From: Amyloporia xantha
Taxonomy: Eukaryota > Basidiomycota > Agaricomycetes > Polyporales > Adustoporiaceae
Length of the DNA stretch: 64,000 nucleotides
Direction of reading: 5' to 3'
Assembly (NCBI GenBank): GCA_036971615.1
Contig: JAYKKR010000055.1
Location: 1 to 64,000, forward strand
Position numbers and translations under genes: made by a program. The first letter of the stretch is position 1. Every line of letters begins with the position of its first letter. A model generated the notes under the pieces. It made no database searches, was not told where the DNA came from, and was given only the letters and a program-made list of their open reading frames with translations. Positions 46,981 through 57,056 of this stretch are shown in pieces.

Positions 46981-47719
46981 TAATGATATCTATATAGCAG
47001 GCTTACAATGAAGTCTATAAAGAACAGATAAAGCCGTGTTTACAGGCTTGCGCTTGGAGCGCATTTTCGGGCGCCTAAAAAGTGGCTGACACTCGGAAAG
47101 GCAATGATCATTGAATAGCATATTCATTATGGCCTCAAATCCTTAGGTCTTTGAATGGGAGATGGATACACCATATTCCAAGGTCTGTACCAATTTTCAG
47201 CCAATTTAATTAAGAATTGAGGCCACAGGAAAGTGCGCTTGTTTCCATTTCCGGCAATTCCCGTGGGCGTCTACAGCGCGTAGGGCGATCCACTGGAACG
47301 GATCGCCCTATGCGCACTTAGAATTTTCGCACTTTGGGGTCATGTGACCGCTTTTTCTGCTCTTTGGAGGCTCATGCTGGGCTCATTCTGGGCTCAAAAA
47401 ATGCACAAAAGTCACCTAAAATAAGGGAATGTCTTTCTCCTTCATTTGGAATCCCTATCTCGCATTTTTCACATCTCACATACAGCCATATTTCCGCATT
47501 TGGGCATGTTTGTATTGGCTCTACTGGCCAAGCAAAAATAGCAATAAATCCAGGAAAATCAAGACCAATATGGATGTCACTGTGGCCACCTGCTGATGTA
47601 AGCATTTTCTCATGACTCACTATCTGACAGATCTGCTCTTTCCCTCTGACGACAATCATCTCAAGTGCAGGTGAGCTTTACACAGCAAAAGTGAGTGCAG
47701 CCCTCTTCTGTGTACCTCT
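46960..47719 (+). repeat. 760-bp tandem duplication, copy 1
   Basis: Starts aaggtccttacaaac and is repeated with substitutions at 47,720. It contains a hairpin with 11-bp perfect arms (tagggcgatcc / ggatcgcccta, 8-nt loop) at 47281-47310. Short frames exist but none is protein-like across both copies. Confidence 0.85.
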
Positions 47720-48370
47720 AAGGTCATTACAAACAGGCTCTAATGGTATCTATATAGCAGGCTTACAATGAAATCTATAAAGAATAGATAAAGGGCCTGT
47801 ATTGGAGCACGCTCTTGGGCGCTTAAAGGGCGCCTAAAGCGCGAAAAGGCAATGATCATTGAATAGCATATTCGTTATGGCCTCAAATTCTTAGAACTTT
47901 GAATGGGAGATGGATACACAATAGTCCAAGGTGTGTACCAATTTTCAGCCATTTTAATTAAGAATTGAAGCCACAGTAAAGTGCGCTTTTTTCCATTTCC
48001 GGCAATTCCCGTGGGCGTCTACAGCGCGTAGGGCGATCCACTGGAACGGATCGCCCTATGTGCACTTAGAATTTTCGCACTTTGGGGTCATGTGACCGCT
48101 TTTTATGCTCTTGGGAGGCTCATTCTGGGCGCATTCTGGGCTCATAAAAGGTGCAAAAATCACCTAAAATAAGGGAATGTCTCTCTCCTTCATTTAGAAT
48201 CCCTATCTCACATTTTTCACATCTCACATACAGCCATATTTCCGCATTTGGGCAAGTGTATATGGGGTCTATATGCCATAGATAAATAGTAACAAATCTG
48301 AAAAAATAGGAGACAGCCTTTCGACAGCCATGGCTACCCCTGATGTAAGCATTTCCTTATATGGCAATAT
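47720..48370 (+). repeat. 760-bp tandem duplication, copy 2
   Basis: Starts aaggtcattacaaac. Both copies share the gggcgatcc-ggatcgccc hairpin and end near ctgatgtaagcattt. Copies differ by roughly 5-10 percent by eye in the conserved core and more in the first 120 bases. Confidence 0.85.
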
Positions 48371-48779
48371 TTGAATGTGGTCAATCCAACAGTATACACA
48401 CTTCCAAGGCCAGTAGGCCGCTGATCTGTCACATGTCCAAGGATAAGCGCACGTGATTAGGCACATGATCTAATCATGTGACATACCATACAAGGACATA
48501 GATAAGATATGGGCTGGATCTTATCTCATCAATGTTGGGGGTTGTTTGTACAAGTCGCGTCGTGCTGGCAGGTTTGTATTGAACTTTGTAATGGGTAACA
48601 AACTTTTGTATTGAGACTACAAGCCACCTTACAACAGCGGTAACAAAAGCCTGACCCTAACCCCAGGATCTTGGGCGCTTACAATACAAATTTTGTATTG
48701 AATTGTGTTCCCACGCTTAGGGCGCAAATGTTGGTGTCGCGACTTTTGCTCACCAGAGAAATGCTTCCTTTGTACCTCA
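48371..48779. other. Spacer with no recognisable gene
   Basis: Contains direct and inverted forms of (caa)tttgtattgaa near 48,600-48,720. Otherwise unremarkable. Confidence 0.35.
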
Positions 48780-49029
48780 GGAATCGTAACTTTCTGAGAG
48801 TTTGATTAGCATCTTGAGATAAATTAGCACTCAATAAGAATCTGATGAGTAGAATTAGAGAAATATGAGATAGATGAGCATTCAGTAAGAATCTGATGAG
48901 TGGAATTAGAGATGTGTGAGATAGATTAGCAGTCAATAAGAATCAGATGAGTAGAATAAGAGACATATAAGTTGGATAAGAATGGTAAGTATTCAATGAG
49001 CTCTAATAAGTAAGGGAGATTTTTCCTGA
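48780..49029. mobile_element. Terminal segment of a second copy of the long-TIR element
   Basis: About four copies of a 55-bp unit (attagcactcaataagaatctgatgag type), then agctctaataagtaaggga and gatttttcctgat. This is the inverse of the left end at 34,027-34,260. The last 50 bases are also the outermost part of the large inverted duplication. Confidence 0.6.
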
Positions 49030-49234
49030 TGAAGGCTTGCAGCGATTGCTGAAGACTCAGAAGACAACCAAAGGCCTAAGTCGAGCTGTGTCAAGGATAG
49101 AGACCTACAGCTCGACTCAGGAGCGAAGTACATGTGCGCTTACATAAGGATAGATGTCTCACGCTTATGGCGCACTCTACAGAGTCCATTGAATGAAATA
49201 AACAAATGAAAAGAAACCGGGCAAACCACACTCA
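49030..49234 (-). mobile_element. Solo LTR of copia family B (left arm)
   Basis: 205 bp, reading on the minus strand from TGAGTGTGG to GCCTTCA. It aligns along its length with the 260-bp LTRs of element B but lacks one copy of a 55-bp internal direct duplication (cctaagtcgagctgtgtc). No obvious target-site duplication. Confidence 0.7.
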
Positions 49235-49237
49235 ATA

Positions 49238-49607
49238 TCGTGAGCATGCCCCTTCTCGACTTTGCATTTTGGATGCATCTGGACCCTTCCATCCTGACCA
49301 CATTGACCAACCTGGTGGTTTTGCCAGTGCTTGTATCTGGTGCGGTATCACCTTTGGCACGCAGTCTGTGCTGGAGGGGCCCAACTACTGGACCAGTCTT
49401 CACATGTGGAAGCAGTGGGCAGAGGGCAAGGACAACACTTATCTCTGCAATCTCTCTGCATATGGTGCTTGCATGTCTGGACGCAACCCCCGGTTGGCTA
49501 GCTCCTACTTTTCACTGGAGAACCAGTGGAAGCTTTTGTTGGGCAAGTATGAAGGAGGCCCTCTTCCATTCAAAACTTGCTATAAGTTTATCAAGCAGCG
49601 TGCACAG
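49238..49607 (+). pseudogene. Gene H, fragment interrupted by copia element A
   Basis: An open plus-strand frame of about 120 codons begins just after the solo LTR (EHAPSRLCILDASGPFHPDH), continues through GFASACIWCGITFGTQSVLEG, NYWTSLHMWKQWAEGKDNTYLCNLSAYGACMSG and SLENQWKLLLGKYEGG, and reaches KFIKQRAQ at the LTR of element A. Beyond element A the frame resumes (RELIATLLTCDLVYAGK) at 54,430. I do not recognise the family. Cys/His spacing could form a metal site. It is probably an accessory gene of a large transposon. Confidence 0.45.
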
Positions 49608-50070
49608 TGTCAAATGGCTAAGGCGCAGCTAACAGCTAAGGCGCAGCACTAAGGGACTGAGAGAGCCACAAGTGGGCTAGAGTCCAAAGTAAGCAACTGG
49701 TATATTAAGGATGTAAGGGATACAACATACCTAGAGTCCAAAGTAAGCAACTGGTGGGGACCAGGCTGAGGACTCTAGGGCCTATATATATGATAGAGAA
49801 CAATAGAGATAGAGAACAATAGAGGGTGGCACAATGGAAGTAGAACAATGGGGAGTGGCACAATGGACAGAAGGTCTATTGTGCCACTGCCACTCAAAGT
49901 GTGCATTGCACCACTGTGGCACCAATACAATGGAGTGAGTGGCATAAGCCCAGAACAAGCTAGAAAGTCCTAGAACAGATACAATAGAAGGGAAACAATG
50001 GAAACATGCCATAGGAGCAATGAGGCGATGCAGGAGACACTGGGAGACTGGCAGAGCACAGATTTTGACA
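49608..50070 (-). mobile_element. 3' LTR of copia element A
   Basis: 463 bp, bounded by the inverted heptamers TGTCAAA...TTTGACA in the TG...CA pattern of LTRs. An A/G-rich polypurine tract (aggggggg on the minus strand) abuts it internally at 50,071-50,080. An identical-length copy lies inverted at 62,911-63,373. Confidence 0.8.
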
Positions 50071-50111
50071 TACCCCCCCTGATCTGCCAAGTCTCAACAG
50101 TGGAGACTTTA

Positions 50112-53100
50112 CTAAGCTACCTTCACAGAGGGCAGGGGCTTGGTTAATGTGTCTGCAACCATCTCACCAGTGGGAATATAGGAGGGCTTGATGTGACCAC
50201 TTTCCACAGTGTCTCTGAGCCAATAAGTGCGAAGATCGAGGTGTTTCATGCGCCCATGATGCTCTGGATTCTTTGAGACTGAGATGGAGGACTGGTTGTC
50301 CATGAGAAGAGGGGAGGAGTCCTTGGGAGGATAGCCAAACTCCAGCATGATGTTGCGCATCCACATGATCTCCTTGCCAGCATCAACAGCAGCAATATAC
50401 TCTGACTCTGTAGTGGACAGGGCCACCAGAGACTGAAGTTTGCTGCTCCAACTGACCGCTCCAGAGCCCATTTTCACCAGATAGCCACCAGTGGAGCGTC
50501 CAGTGTCAGGACAGTCTCCATGAGCAGAATCAGTGTAAGTGAGAAAAGGCGCACCCAGGTCCTCTGGCTTGTACACAAGCTTGTGGTCCTTGGTACCCTG
50601 CAGATAGCAAAAGACATGCTTCACTGCAGACCAGTGTGCAGGCCCAGGATTGGAGTTGAAGCGAGCAAGACAGGAAACAGCATACTGGATGTCAGGGCGA
50701 GTGGTGATGGCAAGATACATAAGAGAGCCAACAGCATTGAGGTATGGCTTGTCCTGCATAAATGCAATCTCCTTGTTGTTTTGGGGTGCCTGCTGCTTTG
50801 AAAGGCGCAGGCCATTCTCCATGGGAGTGAGCACAGAGTTGCACTTGTCCAGATTGTAGCGCTCCAGCATGTCCACAATATACTGACGCTGTGAGAGGCA
50901 TATAGTGCGCTTTGGACGATCCCTGGAGATGGCAATGCCCAGGAGAAATGTGGTAGGCCCCAAATTGCGAAGTTTGAAGTGCTTGGACAGCTCTTCAATG
51001 GTCCTGTCTATGGCAGCTTGGGACTTGGATGCCAGAGTAAGATCATCCACATGCACTGGGATAATGATGCGCACATTGTCCCTGACATAGATGTACACAC
51101 TGCGATCTGATTCAAGCCGCTTGAAGCCCATGGAAACAAGCACCTTGTGAAGTTTCTTGTTCCATTGACGACCAGCCTGCTTGAGACCATACAGTGGCGC
51201 ACCTAGAAGCAGAGCATTGCCTTCAGGACCCTGGGGAAAGCCTTCAGGTTGCTGCATGTAAATCTCCTCCTCCAAGTCGCCCTGTAAGAACGCAGAGGAG
51301 ATGTCCACAGAATGCAGCTCCAGGTCTTCAATGGCAGAGAGTGCAAGAACAATGCGCAGAGCAGCAGGACGAGATGTAGGGGCAAATACCTCTGTGTAGT
51401 CAAATCCAGGCCGCTGGCTGTACCCTTTGGCGACGAGACGAGCCTTGTAGCGATCCACAGAGCCATCTGCATTGTGCTTGACTTTGAAGACCCAACCACA
51501 ACCAATGGCTTTCTTTCCAGGAGGCAAGGGCACAGACTTCCAGGTGTTGTTTGCAATCAGAGACATGATCTCTTTGTTTGCAGCTTCCTTCCACTGCTTT
51601 GCATCAGGGCAGCTCATGACTTGCTTGTAATTGCGAGGGTCAGCCCCTGCAGCAAGGCCAGCAAACTGAACTTGAGCAAATTCTGCATCTGGTCCAATGA
51701 TGTCCAACTCATCGTCTGCAGGCTCTGGGGACTGAGGCGTAGCTTGTCTGCTAGGCACAGTCCACCAGGCACCAGGAGGGCGCACATTGCGAGGCTGACG
51801 ACGCAGAGCAATGGGCAAGTCAAGTGGATCATCTTCTGGGACAGCAGGAGGTGGAGGAATGGCTGGAGGTGGAGGAATAATTTCTGGAGCATCTGGCACA
51901 TCTGGAAGAGCAGGGACAGCAGGAGCAACTGGAGGCGCAGGAAGCACAGGAGGTGCAGGAGGCACTTGTGCTGGATCATGGACAGGGACTGCAATGGCCT
52001 CAGGCACAGCAGGAGCTGGCACAGGCCCGAGAGCATCATCCCCCCCTTGATCCTGCACAGGCACAGAGAGAGGAATGGACGACAAAATGGGCAAAATGGG
52101 TGGATCAGAAGAAGCAGTGCGCTTGAGGCCAGGAAAATAGCGCTCATCAAATTCTGCACGCTCTGAGATGACCACTTTCTTGTGCTGGTCCTTCTGCACA
52201 TGCACATAGGCAGTGCAGCCCCAAACACGCAAGTGAGACACATCTGGTTTCTGCTTGTGCCAGAGTTCATAGGGAGTTGCACCAGGCAATGCAGAGGTGG
52301 GAAGGCGATTCCACACATGCACCATGGCACCAAGACACTCTCCCCAGAACGAAGCAGGCAGCTTAGCTTCAGAAAGCATGGCTGTGCAAGCATTTTCCAT
52401 AACTCCATTTGCTCGCTCTGCAACACCATTCTGCTGGGGGCGATTTCGCACAGTATGGCGACGCACAATCCCTGCACTGTCTGTGAATTTGAGGAACTCA
52501 CCAGACATATATTCTCCACCCTTGTCATCCTGAAGTGCCTTGATGTTCGCTTCAAGCAGATTTTCAGCATAAGCTTTGAACCGCTTGAAAGCATCAAACA
52601 CTTCGCTTTTCTGCTTGAGAGGCACCACCACTCTGAATCTGGAGTAGTCATCGATGAAGGTGACCCAGTAGCGATATCCAGAGTGTGTGCGCACTGGCAG
52701 AGGGCCATGGACATCAGAGTGAATGAGTTCAAGAGGTTTGGATGAATGATGGAGAGAGGGAGAGAAGGGATTGGCTCGCATTTTACCAGCAAGACAAGGC
52801 TCACAGATAGGATCAGGCTGTTGCTTTGAGCTGAGCTCAAGACCAGTGACCAGATCTTCTCTGAGCATCTTCTGGACATCAGCATAATTGTGATGAGCTA
52901 GACGCTGATGCCAGAGATTGAGGTCAAGAGGAACAGTAGAAGTGTGATGAGCAGACTCAGCAGCAGGCTCTGTAAATCCATCGAGGTAGGCAGCATTGTT
53001 GGAGTCAATGGAGGCCACAAAACGCGTCAGGCCAGAATGAAAAAAGAAGTGCATGGCACTGGAATTAATGGAGATGGTATAATCTTTATGGCGAGTCAAA

Positions 53101-54235
53101 TAGAGACATGCAAGAAGATTGCTTCGCAGTTCAGGGACATGCAGCACCCTGGAGAATTCCACAGCTCTAACATCCTCTCCCCCAATCTTTGGTCTAAAAA
53201 CCACAGACCCCACTCCAGCAGAGTAGACAATGTTGTTGTCTGCCAGCTTGATTGGAACACGAAATGGCTTGATTGGAACACGAAATGGCTTGTAATTTCG
53301 AAGCCAATGGTGATGAGGCGTCATGTGAGAAGTGGCGCCTGTGTCTGCATTCCAATCGAAGTGAGCATCGAGTTGTAGAGGTGTAGAGGGGGATGTGGGA
53401 TCAAGGGAGGAGAGACTTGCATTTCCAGCAGATTCTGTGACTTCAGCTGTCTTGTTGGCCTGCTTGCCCTTGTTCTTGTGTCGCTCTTTGGCCTCTTTCT
53501 GTGCCTTCTGGAAGGCGAAGCACTGTGCCAGAAGGTGACCTTTCAAGCCACAGAAATCACAGAGAGTCGAAGTAGCAGGGGCAGAAGCAGCAAGAGCAGA
53601 GTGAGAGTGCATAGTGGAGTCATGGCGGTGCTGAGCATCTTCTGCCACAAAAGCCTGGATGATGGTGGCTTGTCCAGTGTGCCATGAGTGGTAAGCTGTG
53701 ACCTGAAAGCACCATACTCCTCTCTGGGCAGAGCAAGAACCATGGCCATCGCTGTGAGCTCCTCTTCTAGCTGCTCAATGGTCATTGAAGCAGGTCGAAG
53801 ATTTTTGCAAAGCTGCATGGCCTCTTCAGCCCTGTTGACCACAGACTGAAGAGTGTCAGAGTCCTGCTTTCTGATGGACAGAAGGGCCTCCCAAGCGTTC
53901 CAACGAGCTCCAGGATGCTGCCTCTGGTGCACATCCTTCAGCTTCTTCCACATGGCAACTGGATCACCATCAATGCCTGCAAGGTGGACTTTCTGGTCAG
54001 GCTCTACCATGAGGTAGATCCAACCAGCAGCCTTTCCTTCCTGAACCTCCCATGCTTCTACCTTCGCTTCTTCAGCATCAGTAGGAGCAGGGGGATCCTT
54101 TGGAGTGGGCTTGGAGGAAACCCCAGAGACAAGACGCCATAGGCCTGAAGAGCGAAGCCAGGTAGTCATGTCTCCACTCCAGGTGACATAGTTAGAGGAA
54201 TTGAGTTTGGTGAAGGTGGGGGAAGAGTGGGCCAT
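50112..54235 (-). mobile_element. Ty1/copia element A gag-pol, one gag-pol frame break
   Basis: The minus-strand Gag starts MAHSSPTFTKLNSSNYVTW at 54235. The frame shifts near 53,668, where AAG-CC-ACC needs a -1 step or one missing base. Pol then runs to 50112 for 1,178 codons without a stop. Domains in order: zinc knuckle CDFCGLKGHLLAQC, protease DTGATSHM, integrase zinc region with LWHQRLAHHNY and CEPCLAGK, integrase core (HSDVHG, QDDKGGEY, ERANGVMENA), reverse transcriptase with PVHVDDL in place of YVDD, RNase H YTDSAHGD, and DTLTKPL at the end. A 21-bp in-frame duplication (KPFRVPI twice) lies before the pre-integrase region. The order PR-INT-RT-RH is copia. It is probably non-autonomous, as the 5' LTR is truncated. 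Confidence 0.9.
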
Positions 54236-54384
54236 AGTGGACGAAAAATGCGATGGAAAAATGAAGCAAGGAGTGCTGAGAGCAGATAGGAGGTGATAGG
54301 GTGGGATAGGGAGGTCAAAATGTGAAAAAGCACGACCAAAAACCCAAAAGACAACAAAGTGCAAAACTGGCTGAGCTATAGACT

Positions 54385-54429
54385 GTTAGAGCACGGGGCT
54401 CATAACCTGTCAAATGGCTAAGGCGCAGC
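54385..54429 (-). mobile_element. Primer-binding site and truncated 5' LTR of element A
   Basis: On the minus strand the last 22 bases of the LTR (ending CCATTTGACA) are followed directly by GGTTATGAGCCCCGTGC. That site is complementary to the anticodon arm (gggctCATaacc) of initiator tRNA-Met, not to a tRNA 3' end. The other 440 bases of the 5' LTR are missing. Confidence 0.65.
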
Positions 54430-54689
54430 GTGAGTTGATCGCTACATTGCTCACTTGTGATCTTGTCTATGCAGGCAAGGTCACAGCGCCTTCTGCTGTG
54501 GAGATGGGTCAGCAAGTTCTCATCATTGGAAAGGGTGCATTGCACGTGCTGGAGTTTATGGAGTTGGTTCCTGTTGATTGCAAGGATGAGGAAGGGAAAA
54601 GGGAAGGGGAAGGGGAGAGGGAAGGAAAAAGAAAAAAGAAAGGGGAAGGGGAAGGGGAAGAGGGGCGCAGGGAAACAGTGATTGAATGA
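54430..54689 (+). pseudogene. Gene H, 3' part after the insertion
   Basis: Resumes RELIATLLTCDLVYAGKVTAP, then SAVEMGQQVLIIGKGALHVLEF and ELVPVDCKD. It ends in an 80-base purine-only tract coding for a Lys/Glu/Gly/Arg tail, stop at 54689. Joined conceptually to KFIKQRAQ at 49,607, the protein is continuous with no lost residues. Confidence 0.45.
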
Positions 54690-55641
54690 CTTTAATGAAA
54701 CTTCATCATTTGTATCTTTCAAATTGTGTATTCAATCGATTGCTATTTCTTGTAGCCCCTCTGGGTGTCCAGCAAGTGGGCTTTTCTCAAACTGAAGGTA
54801 TGTATAGCTATTCTTGTTTGATTCGTCTCTCATTAGTGAGCAACAACAACCATCTATTATCGAATAGAGTTTTATAATCAGTTCAGTCATATTGCCGATG
54901 CTCAGACATCTTCTGACAAGTGCATGCACTTCAGAGAATGCAACCCATCTTCATCTTCACTGCTATCATCTACTCTGTATCCCACTTGTTGCTTGATCTG
55001 CTTCACTGGGGATAGCCCACACTTCAGAAGCTTGTCTATGCGCTGCTGTTGCACAACCTGGCAAATTCATCAAACCCTGAATCATCCAACTTTGGTGTGT
55101 GCTTACCTCTTGCACCGTGCAGTCCATGATGCATACTGACTTCAGTTTGCATAAGAACAGATAGCTGCCGTCAAAGGTGGGAACGGTGCCGAAAACAACC
55201 TGTATCTCGACCAGATTGCCCACATGTATGTTGGACGGCAGAGACACTTCATCTTCAAAGGACTTTCCATTTGGTGAGCAACAGCATGCCCAGGCCTGTC
55301 AGGGTGATGGACTGCTCCGCGTTCCCAAGTGTCATGGAAGTCTATGAGATAGGTCAGTTGTCGATTAAGAACAAAGTCCATACTGACGCACTGGCTACCA
55401 TCAAGGATAGGAGGCAGGTTCTTCTCATATACATATCCCAGCAGCGACAACACCGCTTCCTCCGGTGCACTTGTGCTCAATCCCTCACCACGCCATACCA
55501 GCTCACATTTTTGACGTCTCTTGCCCACAGGCAACTCAGATGGAAAAGGATCGAGCATTTGGAATGCAACATCAGGCTAAACAACAGTGAGCAGAAGGTA
55601 CAGTTACATTGAGATGACGTACGGCTGCAAAGTGTTCCAGA
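54538..55641 (+). repeat. Inner palindrome, left arm
   Basis: Reverse complement of 55,672-56,778 with only a few differences, for example tctctgccgtcc versus tctcaagccgtcc and a ggg/gggg run. The arms are separated by 30 bases (55,642-55,671). The left arm continues into gene H and element A. The right arm ends abruptly at element B's LTR. Confidence 0.92.
54590..54668 (+). repeat. Uninterrupted polypurine tract
   Basis: About 80 bases of only A and G in aagggg/gggaag units. The mirror-image pyrimidine tract is at about 56,645-56,735 in the inverted arm. Such tracts can form triplex (H-DNA) and stall polymerases. Confidence 0.8.
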
Positions 55642-55710
55642 AAAGCATCATCACTATCAGGATGCGGCACATCTGGAACACTTTGCAGCCGTACGTCATC
55701 TCAATGTAAC
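54902..55710 (-). pseudogene. Gene P, left copy
   Basis: The minus-strand frame starts inside the spacer (VPHPDSDDAFLEHFAAVRHLN), then FQMLDPFPSELPVGKRRQK, then TSAPEEAVLSLLGYVYEKNL, then PPILDGSQCVSMDFVLNRQL, a frame break near DTW, then NIHVGNLVEIQVVFGTVPTF. After a 49-nt intron it continues VVQQQRIDKLLKCGLSPVKQ to a stop at 54902 (HLSEDV). The family is unrecognised. It is convergent with gene H and probably belongs to the same transposon cargo. The frame break near 55,300 suggests decay. Confidence 0.4.
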
Positions 55711-56413
55711 TGTACCTTCTGCTCACTGTTGTTTAGCCTGATGTTGCATTCCAAATGCTCGATCCTTTTCCATCTGAGTTGCCTGTGGGCAAGAGACGTC
55801 AAAAATGTGAGCTGGTATGGCGTGGTGAGGGATTGAGCACAAGTGCACCGGAGGAAGCGGTGTTGTCGCTGCTGGGATATGTATATGAGAAGAACCTGCC
55901 TCCTATCCTTGATGGTAGCCAGTGCGTCAGTATGGACTTTGTTCTTAATCGACAACTGACCTATCTCATAGACTTCCATGACACTTGGGGAACGCGGAGC
56001 AGTCCATCACCCTGACAGGCCTGGGCATGCTGTTGCTCACCAAATGGAAAGTCCTTTGAAGATGAAGTGTCTCAAGCCGTCCAACATACATGTGGGCAAT
56101 CTGGTCGAGATACAGGTTGTTTTCGGCACCGTTCCCACCTTTGACGGCAGCCATCTGTTCTTATGCAAACTGAAGTCAGTATGCATCATGGACTGCACGG
56201 TGCAAGAGGTAAGCACACACCAAAGTTGGATGATTCAGGGTTTGATGAATTTGCCAGGTTGTGCAACAGCAGCGCATAGACAAGCTTCTGAAGTGTGGGC
56301 TATCCCCAGTGAAGCAGATCAAGCAACAAGTGGGATACAGAGTAGATGATAGCAGTGAAGATGAAGATGGGTTGCATTCTCTGAAGTGCATGCACTTGTC
56401 AGAAGATGTCTGA
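55672..56413 (+). pseudogene. Gene P, right inverted copy
   Basis: Same protein segments as the left copy, read on the plus strand. The intron at 56209-56257 (GTAAGC...CCAG) joins DCTVQE to VVQQQRIDKL, and the stop is at 56411-56413. The frame also breaks after FHDTW, here with gggg instead of ggg. Confidence 0.4.
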
Positions 56414-56778
56414 GCATCGGCAATATGACTGAACTGATTATAAAACTCTATTCGATAATAGATGGTTGTTGTTGCTCACTAATGAGAGACGAATCAAACA
56501 AGAATAGCTATACATACCTTCAGTTTGAGAAAAGCCCACTTGCTGGACACCCAGAGGGGCTACAAGAAATAGCAATCGATTGAATACACAATTTGAAAGA
56601 TACAAATGATGAAGTTTCATTAAAGTCATTCAATCACTGTTTCCCTGCGCCCCTCTTCCCCTTCCCCTTCCCCTTTCTTTTTTCTTTTTCCTTCCCTCTC
56701 CCCTTCCCCTTCCCTTTTCCCTTCCTCATCCTTGCAATCAACAGGAACCAACTCCATAAACTCCAGCACGTGCAATGC
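55672..56778 (-). repeat. Inner palindrome, right arm
   Basis: Inverted copy of 54,538-55,641. It carries the second copy of gene P and the 3' purine/pyrimidine tract of gene H, and stops at the element B LTR (TG at 56,779). Confidence 0.92.
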
Positions 56779-57038
56779 TGTAAGGCTTGCAGCGATTGCT
56801 GAAGACTCAGAAGACAACCAAAGGCCTAAGTCGAGCTGTGTCAAGGATGGTGTATTGAGAGAGATACTACAATACTCACCTAAGTCGAGCTGTGTCAAGG
56901 ATAGTGACCTACTGCTCGACTCAGGAGCGAAGTACATGTGCACTTACATAAGGATAGATGTCTCACACTTATGGCGCACTCTACAGAGTCCATTGAACAA
57001 AATAAAGGAATGAAAAGAAACCGGGCAAACCACACTCA
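56779..57038 (-). mobile_element. 3' LTR of copia element B
   Basis: 260 bp, TG...CA on either strand. A polypurine tract (aggggggag on the minus strand) lies just internal at about 57,042-57,050. About seven to eight differences from the 5' LTR by eye. Its left flank (aatgc) does not match the right flank of the element (atatg), so there is no target-site duplication. Confidence 0.85.
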
Positions 57039-57056
57039 ATACTCCCCCCTGACCGG

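Larger units (their letters stand above)
48980..50875 (+). repeat. Outer arm of the large inverted duplication (left)
   Basis: Partner of 62,106-64,000. It spans the end of the long-TIR element, the solo LTR, the gene H fragment, the LTR of element A and the 3' part of its pol. Confidence 0.92.

Noticed and set aside
53650..53675. Programmed -1 ribosomal frameshift between gag and pol of element A
   Set aside because: The site (GAC AAG CCA) lacks a slippery heptamer and element B of the same order has gag-pol in one frame. A mutation or base error is simpler.
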